From assembly GCF_030684035.1 (NCBI RefSeq), contig NZ_JAUXPI010000052.1:1-47907 (forward strand): DNA of 47,907 nt, given 5' to 3'. A program made the translations under genes and the position numbers. The notes under the pieces were generated by a model. The model searched no databases. It saw only the letters and a list, made by a program, of their open reading frames with translations, and was not told where the DNA came from. Shown here piece after piece: positions 34,765 to 44,500 of this stretch (positions are counted from its first letter, which is position 1; each line of letters opens with the position of its first letter). This DNA is from Phaeovulum sp. Its GTDB lineage: Bacteria > Pseudomonadota > Alphaproteobacteria > Rhodobacterales > Rhodobacteraceae.

Positions 34765-35574
34765 TCAGCGCAGGATCGGCGGGCGGTCGGGGTCCATGCC
34801 GGGCGCGGCACCCGGCTCGATGACCTGGTCGGTTTCAACCGGCGGCGCGGGCAGATCGAACACCTGCGCCACCTCGGCAAGCTGGGCGAACAGCGCTTCG
34901 CTGCCGGTAACAAATGCCACGTCCAGTTCGCCCGCCTCCAGCCCCGAAAACGTCAATGCTTCGCCCACCGCCTTGGCCAGCGCCGGTTCCGCCCCGGCGA
35001 CCGCGCCGAGAAAGGCAAGCATGTGCCCTTGCCTGCCGCCCTGATAGGCGACCCCCGCAAGCAGCGCCTGCGCGGCGTAGCCCGCAAGATGGGCGAATTT
35101 CGCATCGAGCGCCGTCAACAGCGCGCCGAGCGCGGCGGGGCCAAGCGCAGGCGGGCAAAAGGCTTCGGGTGTGCCGCTGACCGCCTCCGGCACCTCGCTC
35201 AGCGTTTCGGTCAGCCAGTCAAGCGCTTCGGGTGGCAGCAGCATGGCAGAATCGGCGACCCCGAGGTTAAGCCCTATCCCTACCCCTTCGCCCACAAGGT
35301 ATTGCGCGATCACCCGACCGGGCAGCGCCGCATAGGGGGCCGGAATGCCGGTAAAGGCGCTCAGCCGCTCTTCCAGATCGAAGGCGAGCACATAGTCGCC
35401 CGCTTCGGTCTCGAATACCTGCGGGGTGATCTGATCGCCTGCCGGTTCGTGCTCCAAGAGCAGGAACAACTCGGCATCGGCAATGTGGTTGTAAAGCGCA
35501 AGCCGGGCCGCGCCGTCTTCAGGCATTGCCTCGGCAGCAGCATGGGCAAGGTCATAGGCGGTTGGCTTGGGCAT
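34765..35574 (-). CDS. SseB-family protein
   Basis: The 269-residue soluble protein matches the SseB N-terminal domain: DGAARLALYNHIADAELFLLLEHEP at about 20-45, then a strand-rich core with YVLAFDLEERLSAF, and a C-terminal half with helix-strand repeats and the PPEALDWLTETLSE motif. SseB was named for enhanced serine sensitivity in E. coli; its biochemical role is unclear. No export signal is visible. It converges with the peptide importer operon and diverges from nhaA across 150 bases. Confidence 0.75.
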   Translation of the reverse strand: MPKPTAYDLAHAAAEAMPEDGAARLALYNHIADAELFLLLEHEPAGDQITPQVFETEAGDYVLAFDLEERLSAFTGIPAPYAALPGRVIAQYLVGEGVGIGLNLGVADSAMLLPPEALDWLTETLSEVPEAVSGTPEAFCPPALGPAALGALLTALDAKFAHLAGYAAQALLAGVAYQGGRQGHMLAFLGAVAGAEPALAKAVGEALTFSGLEAGELDVAFVTGSEALFAQLAEVAQVFDLPAPPVETDQVIEPGAAPGMDPDRPPILR

Positions 35575-35724
35575 CAAGACGGCTTTCGTGCGGGGCGCGG
35601 GATGCGCCCCCCTAGACCGGGCCCGGGCGCAGGGCAAGCAAAAGCCGCAGGGCGCGGCAACGGCGCTGTTGCGCGCCCGCCATACGATCGCATACAAACT
35701 CGCAAGACTGCGGGGGAGGCTGGC

Positions 35725-36978
35725 ATGTACAGGGTCTGGAACTTCATCACAAGCTATTCGCTGCTGCTTCTGGCAGGCGCGGCGGTGGCGCTGGTCTGGG
35801 CCAATATCGATCCCCACAGCTACCACGCAATGGTCGATTATCCGCTGATCCAGAATTTCTTCATCGGAGCCGAGCACGCCGCCGACGGCCATATCAGCCG
35901 CACCCTGACCGCGCATTTTCTGGTCAACGACATCCTGATGGCCTTCTTCTTTGCAATGGCGGGCAAGGAAGTCTGGGAGGCGGTGATCCTGAAGAACGGC
36001 GAATTGCGCGGGCACAAGGCGATGACGCCGCTGATTGCCACGGCGGGCGGGATGCTGGGACCGGTCGCGGTTTACCTTGGTCTTGCGGCGGTGCTGGGCG
36101 TCTATGAAACCGTAAGCCGGGGCTGGGCAATACCCACCGCTACCGATATCGCGTTTTCGTATCTTGTCGGTCGTATCGTCTTTGGCGCGGGCCACCCGGC
36201 GATCCGGTTCCTGTTGCTTCTGGCAATCGCCGATGACGCCGCTGGGTTGATCATCTTGGCGATCTTCTACCCGACGGGCGAGTTGGCACCGGTCTGGCTC
36301 TTGCTGTCACTTGGGGCTGCGCTTCTGGTCTATCTGCTTGCCAACGATCTGCCGAGGCGGCTTGACCGGCACAATCAGATGCGCCCCAATTCCTCCTGGA
36401 TGCGACAGAAATTGTCGTTCTGGCCCTATCTCGTCGCCGGATGTCTGAGCTGGTATGGCTTCATGCGCGCAGGCATTCACCCGGCGCTTGGTCTTTTGCC
36501 GATCGTGGCAACAATACCGCATGCCGACCGCCCCTATGGCATTTTTGCCGAAGCCGAGTCATATCTCAAAGACCTGCTGAACTGGATGCAACACAGGCTG
36601 AAATACCCGGTGGAAATCGTGCTCTTTCTGTTCGGCCTGTTCAACGCGGGTGTCGAGTTCAGCGCGATCGGGGCTCCAACGTGGCTGGTGGCTGCCGGCC
36701 TGCTGATCGGCAAGCCGCTGGGCATTTTCATCATGGGCTGGGTCGGGGCGCGGGCGCTCGGCTTTGGCCTGCCCGAGGGCATGCGCATGGCCGATCTTGT
36801 CGTGCTCGGCTGCGTTGCGGCCATCGGCTTCACCGTGGCGCTGTTCGTGGCCTCGGTGGCTTTCCCTGGCGGCGCGGTGCAGGATGCGGCCAAGATGGGG
36901 GCGCTGTTCAGCTTTGGCGCAGCCTTCGTGTCGGTCATTGTCGGCAAGCTGATGCGGGTTGAGCGACGCGAGTTCTGA
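35725..36978 (+). CDS. nhaA: Na+/H+ antiporter NhaA
   Basis: This 417-residue inner-membrane antiporter exchanges cytoplasmic Na+ for protons. The key TATDIAFS helix start and the paired Asp of IADDAAGLIILAIFY correspond to Asp133 and Asp163/164 of E. coli NhaA. About eleven membrane segments are visible, and the GEL loop region and FxxGVEFS-type segment (LFNAGVEFSAIG) are kept. The start ATG has GGGGGAGG at 5-base spacing; the frame extends upstream without homology. The loop preceding the later helices (about residues 270-300) is longer than in E. coli. It stands alone, with kpsT-like genes downstream after 152 bases. Confidence 0.95.
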   Translation: MYRVWNFITSYSLLLLAGAAVALVWANIDPHSYHAMVDYPLIQNFFIGAEHAADGHISRTLTAHFLVNDILMAFFFAMAGKEVWEAVILKNGELRGHKAMTPLIATAGGMLGPVAVYLGLAAVLGVYETVSRGWAIPTATDIAFSYLVGRIVFGAGHPAIRFLLLLAIADDAAGLIILAIFYPTGELAPVWLLLSLGAALLVYLLANDLPRRLDRHNQMRPNSSWMRQKLSFWPYLVAGCLSWYGFMRAGIHPALGLLPIVATIPHADRPYGIFAEAESYLKDLLNWMQHRLKYPVEIVLFLFGLFNAGVEFSAIGAPTWLVAAGLLIGKPLGIFIMGWVGARALGFGLPEGMRMADLVVLGCVAAIGFTVALFVASVAFPGGAVQDAAKMGALFSFGAAFVSVIVGKLMRVERREF

Positions 36979-37084
36979 GCGCGCTGTTTCGTATCAGCCG
37001 ACAATTGCGCTAACGGTTGCATATTGCACCGACTGCGAGACATAATGTTGCCCGATTGCCCGGGTAGAGGCTTCGTTAAGCAAG

Positions 37085-37098
37085 GCACCCTAGGGTGC
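37085..37098. promoter_or_regulatory. Perfect 14-bp palindrome upstream of the KpsT-type gene
   Basis: GCACCCTAGGGTGC is self-complementary over its whole length and ends 32 bases before the KpsT-type start codon. A dimeric regulator site is plausible. As a hairpin it could not form a normal loop and it has no T-run, so it is not a terminator. The function is inferred from position only. Confidence 0.4.
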
Positions 37099-37130
37099 GC
37101 CATGTCAGCCGCCGGGGCCGAAAGCGCGGA

Positions 37131-37790
37131 ATGCTCGAGTTTGTCAATGTCAGCAAGTCGTTCTGGACCGGAAAAAGCCGCAAGGTGATCCTTGACCGCG
37201 CCACGTTCCGGGTTGAACTTGGCAATTCGCTTGGCATCCTCGCCGCCAACGGAACCGGCAAGACCACGATCATCAACATGATGGCAGGGCTTGAAAAGCC
37301 CGATGAGGGCGAGATCCGCAAGACGTGCCGGGTGTCGTTCCCGCTGGGCTTCATGGGCGGCGTCGTACCCAAGCATACCGGCAACGAAAACGCCCGTTTC
37401 ATCGCCCGCCTCTACGGGCTCGACCCTGACTATGTCGAGGCATTCTGCCGCTGGCTGACAGGGATCGGCGAGTATTTCGACATGCCGGTGGGCACCTACA
37501 GCCAGGGCATGAAATCACGCTTCACTTTCGCGCTGCTTCTGGCGCTCGAATTTGATATCTACCTGATCGACGAGGGCATGCCCTCGACCACGGATGTGGA
37601 GTTCAACCGCAAGGCGGGCGAAATACTGCGGGATCGGCTGAAGAACTCCACCGTGGTCGTGGTCTCGCATCAGGCGACGACGCTTGAAAAATTCTGTCGC
37701 TCCGCCGCAGTGCTTCGCGACGGGCAACTGTATATGTTCGATACCTTGGAAGAAGCGAAACAGCTCTATGACTACGGTACCCAAGGCTAA
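37131..37790 (+). CDS. Capsular polysaccharide ABC exporter ATP-binding protein (KpsT-like)
   Basis: The 219-residue ATPase belongs to the KpsT/Wzt short family that powers export of capsule chains through KpsM. It begins MLEFVNVSKSFWTG and has Walker A AANGTGKTT (shifted from the usual GRNGAGKST type), signature YSQGMKSR, Walker B IYLIDEGM with Glu, and VVVSHQ. The atypical Walker A lead residues and signature YSQGM are characteristic of this family. No KpsM-like permease is adjacent, which is unusual. The downstream KpsE-type gene overlaps its 3' end by 23 bases. Confidence 0.9.
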   Translation: MLEFVNVSKSFWTGKSRKVILDRATFRVELGNSLGILAANGTGKTTIINMMAGLEKPDEGEIRKTCRVSFPLGFMGGVVPKHTGNENARFIARLYGLDPDYVEAFCRWLTGIGEYFDMPVGTYSQGMKSRFTFALLLALEFDIYLIDEGMPSTTDVEFNRKAGEILRDRLKNSTVVVVSHQATTLEKFCRSAAVLRDGQLYMFDTLEEAKQLYDYGTQG

Positions 37791-39444
37791 GAAGTTCCGC
37801 ATCCGGCGCGCCGTGCCGGTGTTGGCCGCGCCCGCAGCAGCGGCCGCGGCACCCGGTGCAGTGTCTGCTGTCGCCGCGGTTGCCGAGACCTATTTTGCCC
37901 CCACTGACGATGGATTTGGCAACCAGCGCTTTCCCACCGCCGCCGAAGATCGGGTGCTTGGCCCAACTGCGGCCAGCCCCGAGGACGAGATCGGCGCAAT
38001 CCGCGCCGAGGGCCTCAGCGGGCGTCAGCTGCGCATGGCGCGCCGCGTGGCGCAAAAACACGGGATCGAGGCGGCATCTGACTTTGAAGCCGTACGGCTG
38101 CTGCGCCGCCGCGGCATTGACCCGTTTCAGCATACCGGCGTGCTTGACCTTGTCGCATCGCAGCCTGATCGCGCCGATGCGGCGCGCAGCATGGCGCTCG
38201 CTCGGATTGACGGGCCGGGGGCCGATGCCCGCGTGCAACTGCCGCAGACGGTGCGGCCGGGTGCCAACCTGCCCTCTGCCGAACCGATGACCGAGGACCG
38301 CCGCGCGCGCGAAATCGTTGCCATGCAACGCGACATCGTGCGCCGCCGCCGCCGCCGGGTGGTGCTTTTGTTCACGCGCCTCGCGTTTTTCGTGATGCTG
38401 CCGACGCTCTTGGCGGGTTACTACTATTTTGCAATGGCAACAAAACTCTACGCCACACGCGCCGAATTCGTGATCCAGCAGGCCGACCAGCCCGGAGGCG
38501 GGCTTGGCGGCCTGTTTTCGGGCACCGGCATGGCTACCAGCCAGGATTCGATCACCGTGCAAAGCTACCTGCAATCGCGCGATGCGATGCTTCGTCTGGA
38601 TGCGGAGCTTGGCTTCAAGGCGCATTTCAGCCAGGACAATATCGACCCGTTGCAGCGGCTTGAACCCGGAGCAACCAATGAAAAGGCCTACAAGCTCTAC
38701 CGACGCAACGTGAAAATCGCCTACGACCCGACCGAAGGCATCGTCAAGATGGAGGTCATAGCGGCGGACCCGCAGGTTTCGGCACAATTCTCCGAGGCGC
38801 TCATCCGCTATGCCGAAGCGCAGGTTGACCAGCTTACCCAGCGGCTGCGCGAAGACCAGATGAAGGGCGCGCGCGAAAGCTATGCGGATGCCGAGGCCAA
38901 GGTGCTCGCGGCGCAAAGCCGGGTGCTGGAGCTGCAAGAACAGCTTGGCATTCTCGACCCGGTTACCGAATCGAGCATGGTGATGCAGCAAGTCGCCACC
39001 TTCGAAGTGCAACTTCAGGAAAAACGATTGTCGTTGCAGCAGCTTCTGGACAACGCGCAGCCGAACCAGGCGCGGGTCGATGGGGTCAGGGGCGATATTG
39101 CGCGGCTGGAAGCCCTGATCGCGCAACTGCGTTCGCAGTTGACCCAACGCAATGGGACCACCACCTCGCTTGCCGCGGTGACTGGCCAGTTGCGCATTGC
39201 CGACGCCGATCTGCAAACCCGGCAGCTGATGCTCAGTCAGGCAGCGCAGCAGCTTGAAACAGCGCGGATCGAGGCCAACAAGCAGGTGCGGTATCTCAGC
39301 ATGGGTGTGCGCCCGGTGGCCCCCGACGAGCCCACCTACCCGCGCGCCCTTGAAAACACCATCCTCGCCTTCCTGATCCTTGGCGGCATCTACCTGATGC
39401 TTTCGCTCACCGCCTCGATCCTGCGCGAACAGGTCGCCGCCTGA
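37768..39444 (+). CDS. Capsule export inner-membrane protein (KpsE/RkpR-like)
   Basis: The 558-residue protein has a long N-terminal cytoplasmic region (about 1-195), Ala-rich then basic. It then has a first membrane helix (about 197-222, LAFFVMLPTLLAGYYYFAM) and a periplasmic coiled-coil region (about 225-525, with AQSRVLELQEQLG and repeated LxxQ heptads). A second membrane helix near the C-terminus (about 529-552) follows. This is the PCP/Wzz-like plan of KpsE, which bridges the exporter to the outer-membrane channel. Family members usually have a much shorter N-terminus. The ATG overlaps the KpsT-type gene by 23 bases. KpsD-like and KpsM-like partners are not in the window. Confidence 0.87.
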   Translation: MTTVPKAKKFRIRRAVPVLAAPAAAAAAPGAVSAVAAVAETYFAPTDDGFGNQRFPTAAEDRVLGPTAASPEDEIGAIRAEGLSGRQLRMARRVAQKHGIEAASDFEAVRLLRRRGIDPFQHTGVLDLVASQPDRADAARSMALARIDGPGADARVQLPQTVRPGANLPSAEPMTEDRRAREIVAMQRDIVRRRRRRVVLLFTRLAFFVMLPTLLAGYYYFAMATKLYATRAEFVIQQADQPGGGLGGLFSGTGMATSQDSITVQSYLQSRDAMLRLDAELGFKAHFSQDNIDPLQRLEPGATNEKAYKLYRRNVKIAYDPTEGIVKMEVIAADPQVSAQFSEALIRYAEAQVDQLTQRLREDQMKGARESYADAEAKVLAAQSRVLELQEQLGILDPVTESSMVMQQVATFEVQLQEKRLSLQQLLDNAQPNQARVDGVRGDIARLEALIAQLRSQLTQRNGTTTSLAAVTGQLRIADADLQTRQLMLSQAAQQLETARIEANKQVRYLSMGVRPVAPDEPTYPRALENTILAFLILGGIYLMLSLTASILREQVAA

Positions 39445-39508
39445 CTTCCATCAGTGCCGGGCAGGACCATCTTTGCCGGTGGGGCACCCGCCCCCGGCGG
39501 GGCGCGGC

Positions 39509-40684
39509 TCACGCCACCTGCCCCGCCGCCCAGCCAGAAGACCACGCCCACTGGAAATTATAGCCCCCCAGCCAGCCGGTCACATCGACCACCTCACCCA
39601 CGAAGTAAAGCCCCGAAACCGCGCGCGCCGCCATCGTGCGCGCGTCGAGCGCGCCCGTATCGACGCCGCCCAGCGTCACCTCGGCGGTGCGATAGCCTTC
39701 ACTGCCCAAGGGGCGCAGGTGCCAGCCATTGACCTGCGCGGCTAGCCGGTCCAGCGCCGCGTTGGGCAGATCAGCCAACCGCCCCGCCACCCCCGCCTGC
39801 GCGGCGACAAATACCGCCAACCGCTCGGGCAGCCAGCGCGCCAGCACGTTATGCACGGCGCTGCGGCCCGCCTCGGCCCGCGCCGCGCGCAAAAGCGCCG
39901 CGAGGTCGCACCCCGGTGCCAGATCAAGCACAAGCGTTTCGCCCTCGCGCCAATAGCTTGAGATTTGCAGCACCGCCGGCCCCGAAATGCCACGATGCGT
40001 GAACAGGAGCGCTTCATCGAAGCTCTGCCGGGCAGAGCTGATCCGCACCGGCAGCGCTACCCCGGCCAAAGCGCTTGTCCCGGCAAGCTCTGCCGCGGCG
40101 AGGGTCAGCGGCACCAGGGCCGGGCGCGTTTCCACCAGCCCGATCCCAAAGCCTTCGGCGATCCGGTATCCGAGCCCGCTTGCCCCCATCTTTGGAACCG
40201 ACTTGCCGCCTGTCGCCACCACCAGGCTTTCCGCGCCAAGCGGCCCGGCACTCGTCTCGATCACGAAACTCGCCTCGCGCCGCACCGCCCCGATCTCCAC
40301 GCCGAGCCGCAGGCTCGCCCCCGCCGCGCGGATTTCATCGGTCAGCATCCGCACGATCTGCGTGGCCGAGCCGTCACAAAACAGCTGCCCAAGCGTCTTT
40401 TCGTGCCAACCGATCCCGGCGCGATCGACCCGCGCAATGAAATCGCCCGGCGTGAAGCGGCTGAGCGCCGAGCGGGCAAAGCGTGGATTGCGCGAAAGAA
40501 ACCGTTCCGGCGCGGTGGAAAGATTGGTGAAATTGCAGCGCCCGCCGCCCGATATGCGGATCTTTTCGCCCGGGGCCCGCGCGTGGTCGATCACGACCAC
40601 ACGTCGCCCGCGCCGCGCAGCCTCGATCGCGGCCATCATGCCCGCCGCGCCTGCACCCAGAATTGCCACATCGCACCGTTCCAT
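39509..40684 (-). CDS. YhiN/HI0933-family flavoprotein (aminoacetone oxidase-like)
   Basis: The 391-residue protein binds FAD through an N-terminal Rossmann motif GAGAAGMMAAIEAARRG and the E-K-I-R-I-S-GGGRCNFTN segment that is diagnostic of this family. A second motif, LVVATGGKSVPKMGASGLGY, lies in the middle, and the C-terminal TLGGVDTGALDARTMAAR with GLYFVGEVVDVTGWLGGYNFQWAWSSG closes the FAD site. Members are described as NAD(P)/FAD-dependent oxidoreductases; the substrate is not established here. The start ATG is chosen at MERCDVAILGAG, where homology begins. It converges with the KpsE-type gene and lies upstream of tRNA-Gln on the opposite strand. Confidence 0.92.
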   Translation of the reverse strand: MERCDVAILGAGAAGMMAAIEAARRGRRVVVIDHARAPGEKIRISGGGRCNFTNLSTAPERFLSRNPRFARSALSRFTPGDFIARVDRAGIGWHEKTLGQLFCDGSATQIVRMLTDEIRAAGASLRLGVEIGAVRREASFVIETSAGPLGAESLVVATGGKSVPKMGASGLGYRIAEGFGIGLVETRPALVPLTLAAAELAGTSALAGVALPVRISSARQSFDEALLFTHRGISGPAVLQISSYWREGETLVLDLAPGCDLAALLRAARAEAGRSAVHNVLARWLPERLAVFVAAQAGVAGRLADLPNAALDRLAAQVNGWHLRPLGSEGYRTAEVTLGGVDTGALDARTMAARAVSGLYFVGEVVDVTGWLGGYNFQWAWSSGWAAGQVA

Positions 40685-40784
40685 CCGCGCCCCATAGCGC
40701 GGCGCGCAGCGCCCGCGCAATGGCAATCGGGCGCAAATTCCCCTTGCGGCCCCCCCGAGCCTTGGCTAAACACCCGCGCACGGT

Positions 40785-40859
40785 TGGGGCGTGGCCAAGT
40801 GGTAAGGCATCGGTTTTTGGTACCGTGTACCGTAGGTTCGAATCCTACCGCCCCAGCCA
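40785..40859 (+). tRNA. tRNA-Gln (anticodon UUG)
   Basis: The 75-base sequence folds as a cloverleaf: acceptor arm TGGGGCG with CGCCCCA, D-arm region GCCAAGTGGTAAGGC, anticodon loop TTTTGGT with anticodon TTG, and T-arm GTAGGTTCGAATCCTAC, followed by discriminator G and encoded CCA. The closing pair of the anticodon stem is mismatched (T-T). The pattern closely matches bacterial tRNA-Gln. It is the only tRNA seen in the window. Confidence 0.95.
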
Positions 40860-41508
40860 AACAATCCTCAGAGCTTGGCCGTGCTTCCCGACATGGGCGG
40901 TTGCCTGCACGGCCCGGGCGAGGGTGCCCCAAGGGGGGCGGGGATGTCCTGGCGCTTGCGTTTGCTACAGGCAGGGAGCACGGCCCGCAGGCGGGGCCAA
41001 GATGGTGTGCCCCGCCGTCCGCAAGTGGTCGGTTCTGGCATCAAGCGCTGCGAAAATGTGTCTGGCGAAGGGTAATGTTGCCGATGCGGGACGAAGCGGT
41101 CATTCGCAGCAGGTGCAACCTGGGCCGACCTGCGCGGCGGTGATGCAGATGCGCAGGGAGCGGGCTGGCAAAGTCGGAATCAGCGCTCCTAGGTGTGGTC
41201 GCAATCTTGAGGTGAAGCGCATCTGCTTCGCCACGTCCTACCGCCATGGCCTCGATGCGGTCATGCTGCATCGCAGCATGGGTCTTGCCTTCACGCGGCC
41301 CCGTTCATCGACGTTGTCGGCCCATTGCCGTCACGCGCCACTGGCAACGTTCTGCGATGCGGCTTTGCCAGACCCGCCGTTCGTGCCTGCCGTGGTAAGG
41401 TTGCGGTGACAGGCATTGAACCGGGAGCGGCGATGCGCTGAAGGGGATTTCGCGGCCTCCTGAACCCCTACTGCAAGGTTGCGGTTCGTGAAGCCCCTGC
41501 CTCGCCCC
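40860..41508. other. Gene-free stretch after tRNA-Gln
   Basis: This roughly 650-base stretch between tRNA-Gln and dnaE2 contains no frame with convincing coding character, no recognised domain and no clear terminator. Several overlapping frames are open because of the high GC content. It may hold degraded sequence left after an integration at the tRNA gene, but I see no integrase, no repeat of the tRNA 3' end and no insertion-sequence ends. Confidence 0.5.
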
Positions 41509-44500
41509 TCAATGGAAATCCCGGCTGGGAAACAGGCGTTTGGCCTGTTCGCGGGGGTGGCGGGCACGGGGCGGGTGGCGCGGGGGGCGGGGGGCCTCGT
41601 CGGCGGCGGGGTTGGTGATGCCCACGGCACCATCCATCGGATGGCCCAGTTCGGACAGCCGGGGCGAGAGGTCTTCGATCAGATCGGCGATCAGATGCAC
41701 CACGATCCCCTCGCGTTCCAGCCGCCCGGTCACGCGCAAGAGCCGCCCGCCCATGACGATGCGGCGAAAACGCTCGTAGACCCTGGGCCAGACCACCACA
41801 TTCGAAACGCCGGTTTCGTCCTCCAGCGTCAGAAAGATCACGCCCGAGGCGGTGCCGGGCCGCTGGCGGGTGATGACCAGGCCGCAAACGCTGATACGGG
41901 CGGGCGGGACGGTGGCCAGTCGGTCATGCGGGGTCAGGCCGGGAAGTGCGGGGCGCAGCAGCTCCATCGGATGAGCGCGCAGGCTCAACCGCAGGGCGAG
42001 GTAATCCTCGACCACCTCCTCGCCCAGATGCATGGTGGGCAATGTCATGGCAGGTTCGCGCAGCCCCTCGCCATCGGGGCCGAACAGCGGCAGGGCAACG
42101 GGTGCGCGGATCGCGCGGACTGCCCACAGCGCATCGCGCCGCGTCAGTCCCAGACCGGCAAAGGCGTCGGCCTCGGCCAGGCGCTCCAGCACAGCGGGCG
42201 CGATCCTGGCGCGCAGGCACAGGCTTTCGGGATCGGGATAGCCATTGTCGCGCGCGGCGACGATCCGGCTCGCGTCTTCCTCGCGGAAACCCTTGATCTG
42301 GCGAAAGCCCAGCCGCAGGGCCAGCACACCGTCGCCGCGCCGCTCCAGCGTGTTGTCCCAGTCCGAGCGGTTCACGCAGATCGGCCGCACCTCGACCCCA
42401 TGGTCGCGGGCATCGCGCACGATCTGGGCCGGGGCATAGAACCCCATCGGCTGGCTATTGAGCAGCGCGCAGGCAAAGACCGCCGGGTGATGGCATTTCA
42501 GCCAGGACGACACATAGGTCAGCATGGCAAAGGCGGCAGCATGGCTTTCGGGAAAGCCGTATTCGGCGAACCCCTCGATCTGTGCGAAACAGGCTGCGGC
42601 TATCTCATAAGGATAACCGTTGGCCTGCATCCCGTCGATGAAGCGGTCGCGGTGCTGGCCGATGGTGCCCATGCGGCGGAACGTGGCCAGCGCGCGGCGC
42701 AGATGATCGGCTTCTTCGGCGGTGTAGCCCGCGCCAACCACGGCGATCTGCATCGCCTGTTCCTGAAACAGCGGCACGCCCAGGGTCTTTTGCAGCACCC
42801 CCTCCAGCGCCGGGCCCAGCGGTTCGGGCGCTTCCAGCCCCTGCCGGCGGCGGATATAGGGCTTGACCATACCGCCCTGAATGGGGCCCGGACGGACGAT
42901 AGCAACCTCGATAACCAGATCGTAGAAGGTGCGCGGCCGCATCCGGGGCAGGAAATTCATCTGCGCGCGGCTTTCGACCTGAAACACCCCCACCGCATCG
43001 GCGCGGCAGAGCATGTCATAGGTCGCGGTGTCCTCCTGCGGAATGGTGGCCAGCGTGTGGCGCAGGCCCTCGTGGCTCTCCAGCAGGGTCAGCGCCTTGC
43101 GGATGCAGGTCAGCATGCCCAGTGACAGCACATCCACCTTCAGGATACCCAGCGCGTCGATATCATCCTTGTCCCATTCGATGCAGGTGCGCCGCGCCAT
43201 CGTGGCGTTCTCGATCGGGCACAATTCGTCCAGCCGGCCACGGGTGATGATGAAACCGCCCACATGCTGCGACAGGTGGCGGGGAAAGCCGATAATCTCG
43301 CGGATCAGGCGCAGGGTCTGCGACAGGCGCCGGTCGCGCGGGTCCAGACCCAGTTCGCGGATCCGGTCGGGGTCGGCACCGCCGTTCGACATGCCCCAGA
43401 TCTGGCCCGAAAGCGCAGCCGTTACATCGGCGCTCAGGCCCATGACCTTGCCGACCTCGCGGATTGCGGCGCGCGAGCGGAAATGGATGACGGTCGCACA
43501 AAGCCCGGCGCGCTCGCGCCCGTAGCGCTCATAGATCCACTGGATCACCTCCTCGCGGCGTTCGTGCTCGAAATCCACATCGATATCGGGGGGTTCGGCC
43601 CGGTGACGCGAGATGAATCGCTCGACCACCATGCCGATCATCTCGGGCGAGACATCGGTGATACCCAGCAGATAGCACAGGATCGAATTGGCCGCCGAGC
43701 CGCGCCCCTGGCACAGGATGCCGCGCGCGCGCGCCTCGGCAACGATGTCATGCACGGTCAGGAAATAGGCCGCATAGTCCAGATCGGCCACCAGCGTCAG
43801 CTCCTTTGCCATCAGGCCCAGCGCGCGGGGCGGTGTACCCTGCGGATAGCGCCGCGCCAGACCGGCGCGGGCCAGCCGCTCCAGCCGGTCCTGCGGCACC
43901 TCGCCGCTGGCGACCTCGTCGGGATATTCATAGCTGAGCTCACCCAGATCAAAACCGCAGCGCCCCGCGATTTCCAGCGTGCGGCGGATGGCGGCGGGGT
44001 GGTTGCGGTAGAGCCGCGCCATGTCGTCAGCCCCTTTCAGGCGGCGTTCGGCATTGGGCAGGGCGCGGGTGCCGATGGCGTCAATGGTGATCCCCTTGCG
44101 CAGGCAGGTCAGTACATCGGCCAACGGGCGGCGGGCGGCGCGGTGCATCAGCACATCGCCCACTGCGACCATCGGCGTGCCTGCCCGCAACGCAAGATTG
44201 GCGCAGGCATCGAACCAGGCCTGATCGGAGCCATCATAACGCGGCGCGGCCCCAAGAAAAACATGACCGGGATAGCACCGCCGCAGACTGGTCAGCGGAG
44301 CCAGCGCCTGTGCCAGATCGGCGGGCGGCAGGGCGATCAGGATCATGCCCGTGCAGCCCCGTGCCAGATCGTCCGGCGTCAGGTGACACGCGCCCTTTTC
44401 CGCGCGACGCTTGCCCAGCGTCAGCAACCGCGCCAGCCGGTGATAGGCGGCGCGGTCGGCGGGCAGCGCGATCCAGTCCACCGGGCAATCGGTCAGCACC

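Noticed and set aside
41041-41271. A 76-codon minus-strand frame after the tRNA
   Set aside because: It has no ribosome binding site, no recognisable motif and an unstructured Arg/His-rich composition typical of chance frames.
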